Positions 7,974-17,128 are shown, counted from the stretch's first letter. The stretch: 35,803 nt of DNA from Gammaproteobacteria bacterium (GCA_028293725.1 JAQGOE010000378.1:1-35803), one strand, 5' to 3'. Notes: generated by a model from the letters alone, not told the origin. A program made the numbers and translations.

Positions 7974-9650
7974 ATGGCCACAGAGCTCCACGATGTGATC
8001 GTCGTGGGCGGTGGCATCCACGGTGCCTGCGCAGCCTGGGAGGCAGCACGCCGCGGACTGAAGGTCGCTTTGATCGAGGCGGGCGATTTCGGCCAAGGAA
8101 CTTCCAGCAACAGCTTACGCACCCTGCATGGCGGCTTGAGGCATCTGCAGAGAATGGATTTCGCGCGTATGCGCGAGTCGATTCGTGCGCGACGGGAATG
8201 GCTACGCCTGGCGCCTCATCTGACGCGGCCCATGCGCTTCCTCCTCCCCACGAGCGGGCACGGCGTCAGGGGGCCGGGAGTGATGCGAGCCGCGCTATGG
8301 ATCAATGATCTCGTCGGCGCCGATCGGAATGGAGGGGTGCGCGAGGACCGGCATCTGCCGCGGGGCTCGGTGCTAGGGCCCGGCGAGTTGCAATCCTCCT
8401 GCCCCGGACTGCCCGTCACCGGCTGCAACGGGACGGCCGTCTGGTATGACGCCGTCTGTTTGAATACCGAGCGACTGCAGCTCGCCGTCGTCAGGGCCGC
8501 AACGGCTTGTGGCGCACAGGTCGCCAACTACGTGCGAGCACTCCGTCCCACCGTGGCGGAGGGCGCCATTTGCGGAGTTCGCGCCCGTGACGAGTTGAAC
8601 GGCCGCGAGTTTGATCTACGCGCACCGATAGTCATCAATGCCGCCGGACCTTGGATCGACGAATGGCTGACCGAGGCTTGGGACCGGATTCCCACCCCGG
8701 CGTTCCGGGCGTCCAAGGCTTTCAACCTGCTGACGCGGCCGCTGCCCTTCCGGGACGCTCTTGGACTCTCCGTTGCCCCGCGAAGCCGTACAACCGGCGG
8801 CCGCGCCAACACGTACTTCATCATTCCCTGGAACGGCTTTTCCCTGGTGGGTACTCGTCATTTGCGCTGTGATCACGCCGCGCGCTCGGCTCGGGTGACC
8901 CGTGAGGAAGTACTCGAGTTCGTCGCGGATCTCAACACGGTTCTGGGCGGGAATCGCCTCAGCGGCTCGGATGTGTACCACGTCTATGCCGGGCTGCTGC
9001 CGGAAGCCGATAGAACGCCCGGACCGGATGTTGCCCTCCAGCGCGCCCCACATATCATTGATCACACCGAGGACGGAATGCGGGGCCTACTGTCCATTGT
9101 CGGTGTGAAATGGACGACGGCATGCGCTGTGGGAGCGCGGGGCGCCACGCTGGCCTGCCGGATGTTGCGAAAGCCAGAGCAACCCACACGACCGCGAACC
9201 CTGGAGGAAGGCGGCAGCCCGGTCCGCCGGACCCAAGGACCAGAAGGGATGCCAGAGCTCGAGCCCGCTCTGCTGGGGCACCTCGAGGACATCTACGGGC
9301 CGTCGAGGAGTCAGGTCATCGTCTTGCTGAGAGAGGACCCGAGATTCGGGGAGCGTGTCGTACCTGACATGCCGGTGGTGATAGGGCAGGTGGTATACGC
9401 CGTGCGCGACGAGATGGCGCTACATCTGCAAGACGTGGTGAAGCGCCGGCTCCCGCTCTACTTGAGCAATGAGCTCGATCACGCCGCGCTGCTCGCTTGT
9501 GCAACGGCCATGGCACGCGAGTTGCATTGGAGTCGGCGCGAGATGATCACGGAAGTCGAGGAAGTCGAAGCCGAGCTCGCCGCAGTCCAACAGCCATGGG
9601 TTCGAGCGGGATCCGTGCTCGACCCCCACCTGATAGCGAATGAAGGTTAG
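7974..9650 (+). CDS. FAD-dependent glycerol-3-phosphate dehydrogenase family oxidoreductase (GlpD-like)
   Basis: This 558-aa flavoprotein resembles aerobic glycerol-3-phosphate dehydrogenase. The N-terminal dinucleotide-binding fold has VVGGGIHGACAA (residues 10-21), followed by the family motif TSSNSLRTLHGGLRHLQ. A C-terminal DAO_C-type helical domain covers roughly the last 120 residues. No signal peptide is present; relatives are peripheral membrane proteins. I chose the ATG at 7974, which gives the usual short lead to the nucleotide-binding strand; an ATG at 7953 overlapping the previous gene is also possible. Its position inside a glycan operon is odd, because housekeeping glpD normally sits with glpF/glpK. 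It may supply or process glycerol phosphate for a glycan substituent, or oxidise another polyol phosphate (inference). Confidence 0.8.
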   Translation: MATELHDVIVVGGGIHGACAAWEAARRGLKVALIEAGDFGQGTSSNSLRTLHGGLRHLQRMDFARMRESIRARREWLRLAPHLTRPMRFLLPTSGHGVRGPGVMRAALWINDLVGADRNGGVREDRHLPRGSVLGPGELQSSCPGLPVTGCNGTAVWYDAVCLNTERLQLAVVRAATACGAQVANYVRALRPTVAEGAICGVRARDELNGREFDLRAPIVINAAGPWIDEWLTEAWDRIPTPAFRASKAFNLLTRPLPFRDALGLSVAPRSRTTGGRANTYFIIPWNGFSLVGTRHLRCDHAARSARVTREEVLEFVADLNTVLGGNRLSGSDVYHVYAGLLPEADRTPGPDVALQRAPHIIDHTEDGMRGLLSIVGVKWTTACAVGARGATLACRMLRKPEQPTRPRTLEEGGSPVRRTQGPEGMPELEPALLGHLEDIYGPSRSQVIVLLREDPRFGERVVPDMPVVIGQVVYAVRDEMALHLQDVVKRRLPLYLSNELDHAALLACATAMARELHWSRREMITEVEEVEAELAAVQQPWVRAGSVLDPHLIANEG

Positions 9651-9664
9651 GTACGGAGACGGTC

Positions 9665-10528
9665 ATGCCAGTCCAGAGTAATCCGCTCCCCAAGACACCC
9701 GACGCCCTCGAGCCGCCGCCCGCCCCTGAGCTGCCGTGGCAGCTGCAGATGTACCGGAAGTCGCTGAAGAAGCGGCAGAAGGTCGACCTGCTCATGAGGC
9801 TGATGGGGCAGCCGCACGGCGCGCGCTGCCTGCTCATCTCCGGCCACGACAACAACGGGGCCATGAACCACGAATTTCGGGCTGCCGGCGGCCAGTGGAG
9901 CTGGGGGCAGGTCTACCCCCAAGGCATCGCCGAGATGTCGGAATTTCTTGGCGATCCTGTCGCGCACGTCGACATCGACCGGTTTCCCTTCGCCGCCGCG
10001 GCGTTCGATGTGGTAATCGTGATCGATGTGCACGAGCACTTCCGCCACACCGAGGGCTTGAACAGAGAGATCGCTCGTGTGTTGGCACCAAGCGGCCTGG
10101 CGATCGTCACGACACCCAACGGCGAGACGCGCCTGCCCGTGGCTGCCCTGAAGAGAGTCATCGGAATGGGACCCGAGACGTACGGGCATGTCGTGCAGGG
10201 ATACAGAGTGCGCGAGCTCGAGCAGATGCTACGGACCGTAGGGATGCAGCCGGTAGGCTCGGGAGGTTACTCCCGCTTCTTCACCGAGCTCGCGGAGCTC
10301 GTCATCAACTTCGCCTACGTTAAGATTCTCGCGAAGAAGAAAGAGCATCCTCCGGTCATGGAAGGCACGATTGCGCCGACGTCGAGAAAAGAGCTCGAAG
10401 CCGTACGGAAGGAGTACCGGATGTACTCCCTCATTTATCCTTTCATGTACCTGTTTTCACTCCTCGACAAGTTGGTCCCCGGCCGTGGCGGTTATGCAGT
10501 GGCGGTCGCCGCCAGGAAGCCGGGATGA
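9665..10528 (+). CDS. Class I SAM-dependent methyltransferase, atypical motif I
   Basis: This 287-aa protein has a Methyltransf_11-like core. The post-motif I region is DIDRFPFAAAAFDVVIVIDVHEHF (about residues 103-126) and motif III is VLAPSGLAIVTTPNGE. The glycine-rich loop of motif I, normally DxGxGxG, reads LLISGHDNNGAMN, so SAM binding may be altered. The C-terminal part is basic and has a hydrophobic stretch, SLIYPFMYLFSLLDKLV, that could associate with the membrane. GGAGAC precedes the ATG, which lies 14 bp after the GlpD-like gene. Its stop overlaps the next start (ATGA). In this setting a lipid-linked sugar is the likely methyl acceptor (inference). Confidence 0.72.
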   Translation: MPVQSNPLPKTPDALEPPPAPELPWQLQMYRKSLKKRQKVDLLMRLMGQPHGARCLLISGHDNNGAMNHEFRAAGGQWSWGQVYPQGIAEMSEFLGDPVAHVDIDRFPFAAAAFDVVIVIDVHEHFRHTEGLNREIARVLAPSGLAIVTTPNGETRLPVAALKRVIGMGPETYGHVVQGYRVRELEQMLRTVGMQPVGSGGYSRFFTELAELVINFAYVKILAKKKEHPPVMEGTIAPTSRKELEAVRKEYRMYSLIYPFMYLFSLLDKLVPGRGGYAVAVAARKPG

Positions 10529-11496
10529 CAACCACGCGCGCGTTGGTAACGGGAGCGGGAGGGTTCATAGGCTGTCATTTTGTGCGTCATCTCGCGATGC
10601 AGGGTTGGGCCGTGCGCGCGATTGACGTTCGTTCGCCTGCGGTTGGGCTCGATGGCGGCATCGAATATCGAATCCAGGATATTCGCGACGAGCCGGCCCT
10701 GAGTGCGGCGCTCGAAGGCGTCGACTATGTCTTCAACCTCGCCAGTGTGCATTTGGATGTGCACGCGAGCTTCGAGCAGTTCCAGTCTGTCAATGTCCGA
10801 GCACTGGGGCGCTTGGTCGAACTGAGCGCCGCGGCGAGGGTGAAGCGCCTCGTACAAGTGAGCAGTGTCGGAGTGTACGGCAACGTTGTCTCCCCGCCTG
10901 CAAAAGAGGACGCGCCACTCAATCCGGAGAACGACTACGAGCGTACGAAGGCGGCGGGGGAGGCGGCCGCCAGGTCCGCGGCTGTGCGCACCGGACTTGA
11001 TCTGGTGGTCGTGAGGCCGTCATGGGTGTATGGCGCGGGCTGCCCGCGGACGGCAAAGCTGCTGCGAGCTCTGCGCAAGAGGAGTTTCTTCTACATCGGC
11101 AAAGGCAGCAATCTGCGCCATCCCATGTATGTCGACGATCTGCTCGCCGGCCTGGAGCAGGCCGCGTTGACCGGCCCCGAGATCGCGGGAGCCACATTCA
11201 ACATGGCGGGCCCGAGCTGGATGACGGTGCAGGAGATGGTAACCCAGTTTGCAGAGGCCATCGAGGTGCGGCCGCCTAAGCTGCACGCGCCACGCTGGCT
11301 GGGGCTCACCGTCGGCTGGTCCGCTGAGCAACTCGGCGCCGTCCTTGGCAGGGAGCCGCCCGTCTCGAGGCGAACGTTGGCGTTTTTCGAAAACGACAAT
11401 GCGTTCGATATTGGCGCGGCGCGCCAGGCGTTTGGATTCGATCCGCGGACTGAGCTACTTGGCGGCGTGCGCCGGGCTGCTGCCGGCTTGCGGTAG
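10525..11496 (+). CDS. NAD-dependent epimerase/dehydratase family protein (extended SDR)
   Basis: This is a 323-aa extended short-chain dehydrogenase of the nucleotide-sugar epimerase/dehydratase type. The Rossmann motif GAGGFIG lies at residues 10-16, D34 at the end of strand 2 favours NAD(H), and the catalytic set is the SSVGVYG Ser region (113-119) with Y138 and K142. A later RHPMYVDDLL motif is typical of the family. It is coupled to the methyltransferase gene by an ATGA overlap and ends the rightward operon. Its last 42 bp overlap the 3' end of the convergent flippase gene. The likely role is shaping a nucleotide-sugar precursor; the specific sugar cannot be read from the sequence. Confidence 0.85.
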   Translation: MTTTRALVTGAGGFIGCHFVRHLAMQGWAVRAIDVRSPAVGLDGGIEYRIQDIRDEPALSAALEGVDYVFNLASVHLDVHASFEQFQSVNVRALGRLVELSAAARVKRLVQVSSVGVYGNVVSPPAKEDAPLNPENDYERTKAAGEAAARSAAVRTGLDLVVVRPSWVYGAGCPRTAKLLRALRKRSFFYIGKGSNLRHPMYVDDLLAGLEQAALTGPEIAGATFNMAGPSWMTVQEMVTQFAEAIEVRPPKLHAPRWLGLTVGWSAEQLGAVLGREPPVSRRTLAFFENDNAFDIGAARQAFGFDPRTELLGGVRRAAAGLR

Positions 11497-12702
11497 CCCC
11501 TGCCGTAGGTGGGGGATCGCCATCCACGCAGCGATCGAAGCACGGAGCAGCCAGCCCGTCGAGATCGCATACAACACCGCGACGAGACCCCACGGCGCCG
11601 CCGCGAACGCGGCACCGACACTGACTCCAATCGTCACCCAGGAGACCATACTCAGCACGCGTAGGCTCCTGTCCTGCGCGAGCGCAATGACGATTCCAGT
11701 CGCGAACGCGCTGCAGACCTTCAAAATCCCGGCGGTGAGCGCTGCCATCATCAGGGGGACGCTCAGGTCGTAGCGGCCCGCCAGAAGCCCGTGCGCCAGT
11801 GGGGGAGCGGCGAGCCAGATGACCAAGGAGCCCGCGCCGATCACTGCCGTGACGTGGATTGCCTCACGACGCAAGAGCCTACGTCGCTCGGCAACACTGC
11901 TCGCGCCCCGAAGGTTGGGTGTCAGGGTAAAAAGCACGGCTGCCTGAAGCATGCGGAACGGCGACCCTACGAGCGCCGCGACGACGCCGAACAAGGCGAG
12001 CGCCTGCACACCGACGAGCGGGGCGAGCAGCAGTCTCTCGAGCTGCAGGAACACCGAATTCGAAGTGTGAATCGCGACTAGGGATAAGGCTTCGCCCAAC
12101 AGGCTGGCCGGCCTCGGTTGAGCACCGCCCGCGCCAACATCCTGATTCCGAGCAACCCGCCTCCAGGCAACCACGGCGCCCAGCATCCCCGCGAGCGCGA
12201 TCAGGACACAAGGTACCAACGCGGTGCGCTCGCCAAAGCACGCCGTGAGCAAAGCGGCTACCAACAGCGTCCAGTTGGAAAGCTGGAGCATCCAGACAGC
12301 AGCCCCAAACTGCCGCTGTCCCTGGAAGTGACCGGCGATCGCCTGCGTCACCCCGGAGGCGACGGTCGCCGCGAACACACACATCAGGAGGGAGAATTCG
12401 AGGTGATAGACGATCGCCGTAACGACGGTAGTCAGTACGGCCATTGCGGTAGAGATGCCCAGTACCGCCCGGCGAAAAGCGGCATCGAGGCGCAGGCCCT
12501 GGCGTCCCAACACCAGATCGAGTCCCAGCGGGGCGGCCAGTCCGGCAACCGACACGACGCCGATGACGAGGCAGACGATAGCGTACTCTGGCGACGGGAG
12601 TATTCGTGCGAGAACGAGATTGCTCAGCGTAAAAGCAACCCCGCCGAACCCCAGCGCCGTGGCCGCTCGCAGGGACTGGGACTTGAAGAGTGCTCGCCAC
12701 AT
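11455..12702 (-). CDS. Polysaccharide flippase-like membrane protein (MATE/Wzx type)
   Basis: This 415-aa integral membrane protein has about 12 hydrophobic segments spread along its length, as in Wzx/oligosaccharide flippases of the MVF superfamily. The N-terminus (RAATALGFGGVAFTLSNLVL) matches the usual first helix of such proteins. It would move a lipid-linked oligosaccharide across the inner membrane. I chose the ATG at 12702, whose first base is the last base of the upstream stop (TGATG), over an open extension to 12807 that lies inside the amidotransferase gene. It is last in the leftward operon and overlaps the convergent epimerase gene by 42 bp. No polymerase or ligase gene is seen nearby. 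Confidence 0.78.
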   Translation of the reverse strand: MWRALFKSQSLRAATALGFGGVAFTLSNLVLARILPSPEYAIVCLVIGVVSVAGLAAPLGLDLVLGRQGLRLDAAFRRAVLGISTAMAVLTTVVTAIVYHLEFSLLMCVFAATVASGVTQAIAGHFQGQRQFGAAVWMLQLSNWTLLVAALLTACFGERTALVPCVLIALAGMLGAVVAWRRVARNQDVGAGGAQPRPASLLGEALSLVAIHTSNSVFLQLERLLLAPLVGVQALALFGVVAALVGSPFRMLQAAVLFTLTPNLRGASSVAERRRLLRREAIHVTAVIGAGSLVIWLAAPPLAHGLLAGRYDLSVPLMMAALTAGILKVCSAFATGIVIALAQDRSLRVLSMVSWVTIGVSVGAAFAAAPWGLVAVLYAISTGWLLRASIAAWMAIPHLRQGLPQAGSSPAHAAK

Positions 12703-14627
12703 CAAGCCGCCGCGGTCCGCGCGGGCGGGAATGAATCCCCACGCAGCGGGCTCGAGGGAAGGTCGGCGGGTACCGGCCGAGGTCCCGACAGGAGCCGGCG
12801 ATCCCACAGGCTGAGGTTCAACAGGCCCCAGAACAGGTGGCTGTGGTTGTGCCGCCGCTGCTGATGCTCGCGCCAGCGGCGCTCCAGAGCCTCCTTGTGG
12901 AAGTACTGGGCGACGAGTGGCGAGGAGAAAACCTCATCGCGGGTGAGCTGCAGCAGCTCACCTCGAATCCAGTTCTTCATCGGAATGCTGAAACCCTGCT
13001 TCTTGCGGGTGGCGATTCCCGGCGGCAGGCGCTCCTGCATGGCGTGCTTCAACAGCCATTTGGATGTGAAGCCCCGGAGCTTGAGACTCGTCGGCAGGGA
13101 ATAACAAAACTCCACCACCCGGTGATCCAGGAAGGGCGGCCTCACTTCCAGCCCGCATGCCATCGACATCTTGTCCACCTTCATGAGGACGCTGTCGGGG
13201 AGAACGGTATTCAGCTCGATGAACTGCTCGCGCGGGCCGCGCTCTCGCGGAGCGAGCCGCGCCCAGCGTTTTACGGGCGCAAAGGGATCGGCGTCGACGC
13301 TACGCAACAGGTCCGCATTGAACAGTTGTGCCGCATCCTCCGGGGCCAGAAAATACTGCCAGCGAATGTGGGCTCCGTCGTTGTGCAGAACCGCCCCTTG
13401 CAGGAAGCGTTTGAGTAGGTTGCGCGGCCCTTTTTTGTGGCTGTCGTCCGGCAGTAGGTCAATGATGGCGCGATAGAGGTGCGAACGGAAAGGCAGTGGC
13501 ACGAGCTCGAGTGCCGCGGCGGCCTTGCTCGCTTTGAAGCGGTCGTAGCCCATCAGAAGCTCATCACCCCCGTCGCCGCTCAGGCAGACCTTCACGTACC
13601 GCCGCGCCTCCTCGCATATGAGCATGAATGGCAGGTTGGAGGGGTCGGTGGTGGGCTCGTCCAGATGCCAGACCGAGCGCTCGATCGCGGCGGCGTCGAC
13701 GGGGCGGATCAACAACTCGGCATGCGTCGTATCGAAGTGCTGCGCCACCTGACGCGCGTACTCGAATTCGCTGAAGGACTGTTCCCGGTAACCGAGCGCG
13801 AACGTCTGCAGCGCGGCGGGGGTCGATTGGCGCAGAAAACTAACCACGGTGCTCGAGTCGATCCCACCCGACAGGAAGGCACCGATCGGCACGTCGCTCA
13901 TCATATGATCAGCGCACGCGCGCTCCAGGAGATCGAGCAGGGCCTCGCTGCTGGGATCGACGTCCTGCAATTCCAGCGTCCAATAACGCGATAGCCGGGT
14001 GCTGCCGGCCTCGGCCACCAGCAGACACCCGGGCAGCAGTTTGTGTATTCCCTGGAAGAGGGTGGCCGGGGCTGGAGTAAATTCGTACCCCATGAAGTCG
14101 AACAGCCCTTGGGGGTTCAGTTTGCGCGGCACGAGTGGGTCGGCGAGCAGCGCCTTGATCTCGGAGGCGAAGCGGACCCGCGCTCCCTCGACCGTGTAGT
14201 AGAGCGGCTTCAGTCCCAGCCGGTCGCGTGCCAACACCAACCGCCGGCGTTGCCGATCCCAGAGCCCGACGGCAAACATGCCGGTGAGATGTTTTACAAA
14301 GTCGAGCCCATACTCCTCGTAGGCGTGCACGATGGACTCCGAGTCGCTACGGCTTCGAAACACGTGTCCCTTGCTCTCCAGGCGCGCACGCAGTTGCGCA
14401 TGGTTGTAGATCTCGCCGTTGAATGTGACCCAGATGGAGCCGTCCTCGTTCGAGAGCGGCTGCCGGCCGCCCTCGCTCAGATCGACGATGCTCAGCCGCC
14501 GGTGTCCGAGCGATACCCCGTCGGCGACGTACGAGCCGTGATCGTCGGGACCCCGATGCACCAGCAATCCCTTCATCTGTTCGATCAGATGCTCGTCCGC
14601 CCAGTTGAATCCGCAAATGCCGCACAT
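12702..14627 (-). CDS. Asparagine synthetase-like glutamine amidotransferase (second copy)
   Basis: This 641-aa AsnB-class enzyme has the glutaminase nucleophile C2 in MCGICG, a VHRGPDDHG motif and the FNGEIYNHAQL segment. The synthetase domain carries SGGIDSS from S253 and the LSGDGGDELLMGYD segment. It is organised like the copy at 6029-7963 but clearly diverged, so this is an old duplication or separate acquisition rather than a recent repeat. It starts 17 bp after the stop of the glycosyltransferase gene and ends one base into the flippase start codon, so it is the third gene of the leftward operon. A role in amidating a sugar acid of the glycan is inferred. Confidence 0.88.
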   Translation of the reverse strand: MCGICGFNWADEHLIEQMKGLLVHRGPDDHGSYVADGVSLGHRRLSIVDLSEGGRQPLSNEDGSIWVTFNGEIYNHAQLRARLESKGHVFRSRSDSESIVHAYEEYGLDFVKHLTGMFAVGLWDRQRRRLVLARDRLGLKPLYYTVEGARVRFASEIKALLADPLVPRKLNPQGLFDFMGYEFTPAPATLFQGIHKLLPGCLLVAEAGSTRLSRYWTLELQDVDPSSEALLDLLERACADHMMSDVPIGAFLSGGIDSSTVVSFLRQSTPAALQTFALGYREQSFSEFEYARQVAQHFDTTHAELLIRPVDAAAIERSVWHLDEPTTDPSNLPFMLICEEARRYVKVCLSGDGGDELLMGYDRFKASKAAAALELVPLPFRSHLYRAIIDLLPDDSHKKGPRNLLKRFLQGAVLHNDGAHIRWQYFLAPEDAAQLFNADLLRSVDADPFAPVKRWARLAPRERGPREQFIELNTVLPDSVLMKVDKMSMACGLEVRPPFLDHRVVEFCYSLPTSLKLRGFTSKWLLKHAMQERLPPGIATRKKQGFSIPMKNWIRGELLQLTRDEVFSSPLVAQYFHKEALERRWREHQQRRHNHSHLFWGLLNLSLWDRRLLSGPRPVPADLPSSPLRGDSFPPARTAAA

Positions 14628-14644
14628 GTTGTCTAAGTCTCCCG

Positions 14645-15826
14645 TCAGAGCTTCACGGCGGACATCGCGGCTGGTGCGCCCGCACGGGGACAGATCTCAT
14701 CGAAGACCTCCAAAACCCGGGCTGCCGTCCGCTGCCACGTGAAGTCGCGCGCACGTGCAACTCCCTCCTGCCTCATGCGCTCGCGCAGCGCCGCGGAGGC
14801 GGTCACTTCGAGCAGCGCCCGCGCGATATCACTCTCGTCATAGGGATCGATCAGGCGCGCCGCCGCTCCCGCCACCTCGGGGCCGGCGCCTGTCTCGGGT
14901 ACGATGGCCGGGCAACCCGTCGCCAGCGCCTCCAGAATCGGCAGCCCGAAGCTCTCGTACAGGGTGGCGAGCACGAAACAGTCGGCGAGTTGATACGCCG
15001 CGTGCAGCTGATCGTTCGGCACGAATCCGAGAAACCTGACACCGTCGAGGTCGACACTCGTGAATCCGCGCGCCCGCAGGTATCGCTCCACATCGCGCCC
15101 GGCCACGAGCAAGGGCAACGGATCCGGTGACTCTCGCCGGTAGCATCGATAGGCCCGTAGCAGCCGCTCGTTATTGCCGCCCGGATAGTCGGGTAGGCCC
15201 CTGTGTCCGGTATGCAGCACACGCGCCACGGTGAGAATGAAGCGCTCGGGGACCCCATACTCGTCGCGGAAGCGCTTCTGTGCCTCCAGGTCGGCTGCGG
15301 CGGTGAAGTTTGGAGCGGTGCCGGCATGCGTGATCGCGGCGCGCGGCAGTTTCAGTTTCGTATGTTTGACGAATTGATCCAGGGTGGCGCGCGAGATGGC
15401 GAGCACGCCACTGGCCCGACGGCAGTACAGCGGCAACATCAAGCGGATATACAGGTTGTCCCACCAGGGATAATTCCCAGGGTTCACGTACCAGTCGCAG
15501 CTTTGCAGGACGAAGACACCGGGGGTGCCGCTCAAAAGCGGCAGTGAAAACTTAGGATTGAACAGCAGATCCACGTTCAGCCGGCGCGCGGCGAGGGGGA
15601 CGAGCAGTTGGTCCCAGACCAGCTTGCTCCGTGATGGGATGACGTGCTCATGGGCGTTGGCAAACTCTTTGAACGTGCCGCGTGGCTGCTCACTTGCGAG
15701 AAAGATGACATAACGGGTCCGCGTGTCGAGTGTCAGCACATGTTGTAGTAGCTGGCGGCAGTACAGGCCGAGACCATCTCCCTGATCGAGGGCACGTGCC
15801 ATCACGCCAATCGTGCGGTTCCCCAC
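14645..15826 (-). CDS. Glycosyltransferase family 4 (GT-B fold)
   Basis: This is a 393-aa retaining glycosyltransferase of the GT4 type. The C-terminal nucleotide-sugar domain has the E-x7-E motif in ESFGLPILEALATGCPAIVPE (about residues 307-327), preceded by a VRFLGFVPNDQLHAAYQLADCFVLAT stretch. The N-terminal acceptor domain begins IGVMARALDQGDGLGLYCRQLL. No signal peptide or transmembrane segment is seen, so it acts on the cytoplasmic face of the membrane. It starts 15 bp after the polysaccharide deacetylase stop and is followed 17 bp later by the second amidotransferase. Donor and acceptor cannot be predicted. Confidence 0.87.
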   Translation of the reverse strand: MGNRTIGVMARALDQGDGLGLYCRQLLQHVLTLDTRTRYVIFLASEQPRGTFKEFANAHEHVIPSRSKLVWDQLLVPLAARRLNVDLLFNPKFSLPLLSGTPGVFVLQSCDWYVNPGNYPWWDNLYIRLMLPLYCRRASGVLAISRATLDQFVKHTKLKLPRAAITHAGTAPNFTAAADLEAQKRFRDEYGVPERFILTVARVLHTGHRGLPDYPGGNNERLLRAYRCYRRESPDPLPLLVAGRDVERYLRARGFTSVDLDGVRFLGFVPNDQLHAAYQLADCFVLATLYESFGLPILEALATGCPAIVPETGAGPEVAGAAARLIDPYDESDIARALLEVTASAALRERMRQEGVARARDFTWQRTAARVLEVFDEICPRAGAPAAMSAVKL

Positions 15827-15841
15827 TGGGTACTCCGTAGG

Positions 15842-16996
15842 TCAATGAGCAAGAGGCTGCATCTTCGAGAAGGCGGCCGCTTTGCGCGCCGCGAGACGCA
15901 GGAAGCTCGCGCGACCCTTGCCGGGCAGCAGCGGCAACCAGTCGGACTTCAGCCGGCCGAAGACCGTCAACGGATGCCGTTGATCGCGAGCGCGCCGGTA
16001 ATCCAAAGCCACGCCAAACGCGCATCGAAATCCATGCTGGCGCGCCAGGTACAAGGAGCGTTGCGAGCCGAGCATCCATGGGTAGGCCACGCAGCTCGGT
16101 GCGTAGCCCAAATGTGTCAGGAAGTCGGCCCGGGTTTGCTCGAACTCCGATGCCACGAGGTTGGTGAACGCCACCTCGCTCATGAACTCACCTTGCGGCA
16201 TGGACGAGCGGGATGTGTAAAGCCTTCGCAGTTGCCCCACCCAGTCCGGACGCGAGAAGAAAGCCTCGCCGCCGGATTCGGCCACGAGTCGGACACAGGC
16301 TTGCGTGAACCCGGGACTCTCCAGAAAGCGCCTCGGTGCGGAAAGCAGCGGGGCAGCCCGGTAGACAGGGGTGCCCAATGGGGGCCTCCCGAGGATGTCT
16401 CCGTCCGCGGCGCGCCGCATGGGCCAGTCGTAGATGTCGTATTGTTGTAGTAGCGGCGGGGTGGCAAAGGCGATCAGCCTGCCGGACGTCGGGACCAGCG
16501 CGTGGCGATGCGCGTGCGATTGCACATCGACTAGACCCGACTCGGCGCAGCTACGCACCTGGTCCCAGCTCATGAAGAGTCCGCCGGCGGTGGCGGCGGG
16601 CGCACTCATCCAATACGAGGGAACGAACAGCGTGGCCCGCGCACCGAAGTTCCGCAGCGTAGGCAGGGCCGCTTCGTAAAAACTGCTTCTCGCATCGTCA
16701 AAAGTGAGCAGAACTCGCCTCTCCCGGGTGGGGGCTTTGCGATTGTCCGATGCCATAAACTCATCCAGACCGATGGTGCGATAACCATTCACGCGCAAAA
16801 ACTCCAGGTCGCGCGCGAACGCCTCCGTCGAGACGTCGTGGTAGATGAAGATGGGAAGATCGGTGCGCGCCAGCGGAAAACCCAAAAAAAACAGGGGATA
16901 ACGTGTTTTCGCTATGTGACTGAGGCCCCGGGCGGCGCGCCCGACAGTGGCGGACCGCAGTTCGCCGCGATGGTTGTATAGCGAAGTCAACATCAT
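15842..16996 (-). CDS. Polysaccharide deacetylase family protein (NodB-like)
   Basis: This 384-aa protein belongs to carbohydrate esterase family 4. An IYHDVS motif (51-56) opens the domain; TFDDA holds the catalytic base and metal Asp (D100, D101), and SHAHRH supplies metal histidines H161 and H165. The length exceeds a minimal NodB domain because of a large insertion between motifs and a C-terminal PYAPSCVAYPW-like region near residue 315. No cleavable signal peptide is evident, so it may act in the cytoplasm on a lipid-linked or soluble precursor. It heads the leftward operon; two adjacent ATG codons (16996, 16993) are possible starts and no clear ribosome site is present. It diverges from a second, unrelated deacetylase at 17237. 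Confidence 0.82.
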   Translation of the reverse strand: MMLTSLYNHRGELRSATVGRAARGLSHIAKTRYPLFFLGFPLARTDLPIFIYHDVSTEAFARDLEFLRVNGYRTIGLDEFMASDNRKAPTRERRVLLTFDDARSSFYEAALPTLRNFGARATLFVPSYWMSAPAATAGGLFMSWDQVRSCAESGLVDVQSHAHRHALVPTSGRLIAFATPPLLQQYDIYDWPMRRAADGDILGRPPLGTPVYRAAPLLSAPRRFLESPGFTQACVRLVAESGGEAFFSRPDWVGQLRRLYTSRSSMPQGEFMSEVAFTNLVASEFEQTRADFLTHLGYAPSCVAYPWMLGSQRSLYLARQHGFRCAFGVALDYRRARDQRHPLTVFGRLKSDWLPLLPGKGRASFLRLAARKAAAFSKMQPLAH

Positions 16997-17128
16997 GAAA
17001 GCGGCATGAAAGGTTCTGGAGGCGGCGTTTTATCCTTGCAATATGCAGACCCGGAGTTGGGGCGAGGACGTGCCGCAGCGATGTGTAGCGACATTGAAAT
17101 TGCCTAGTTAAAGTTCACGCTCGGCTCA

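Noticed and set aside
6710..8122. A 470-codon open frame on the minus strand opposite the first amidotransferase gene
   Set aside because: It is a mirror frame of a clearly conserved AsnB-class gene in GC-rich DNA; the translation has no recognisable domain and biased Arg/His/Gln composition.
6029..14627. Housekeeping asparagine biosynthesis or a lasso-peptide type cyclase for the AsnB-like proteins
   Set aside because: Both keep the N-terminal glutaminase domain and sit among glycan genes; I saw no precursor peptide or leader protease nearby.
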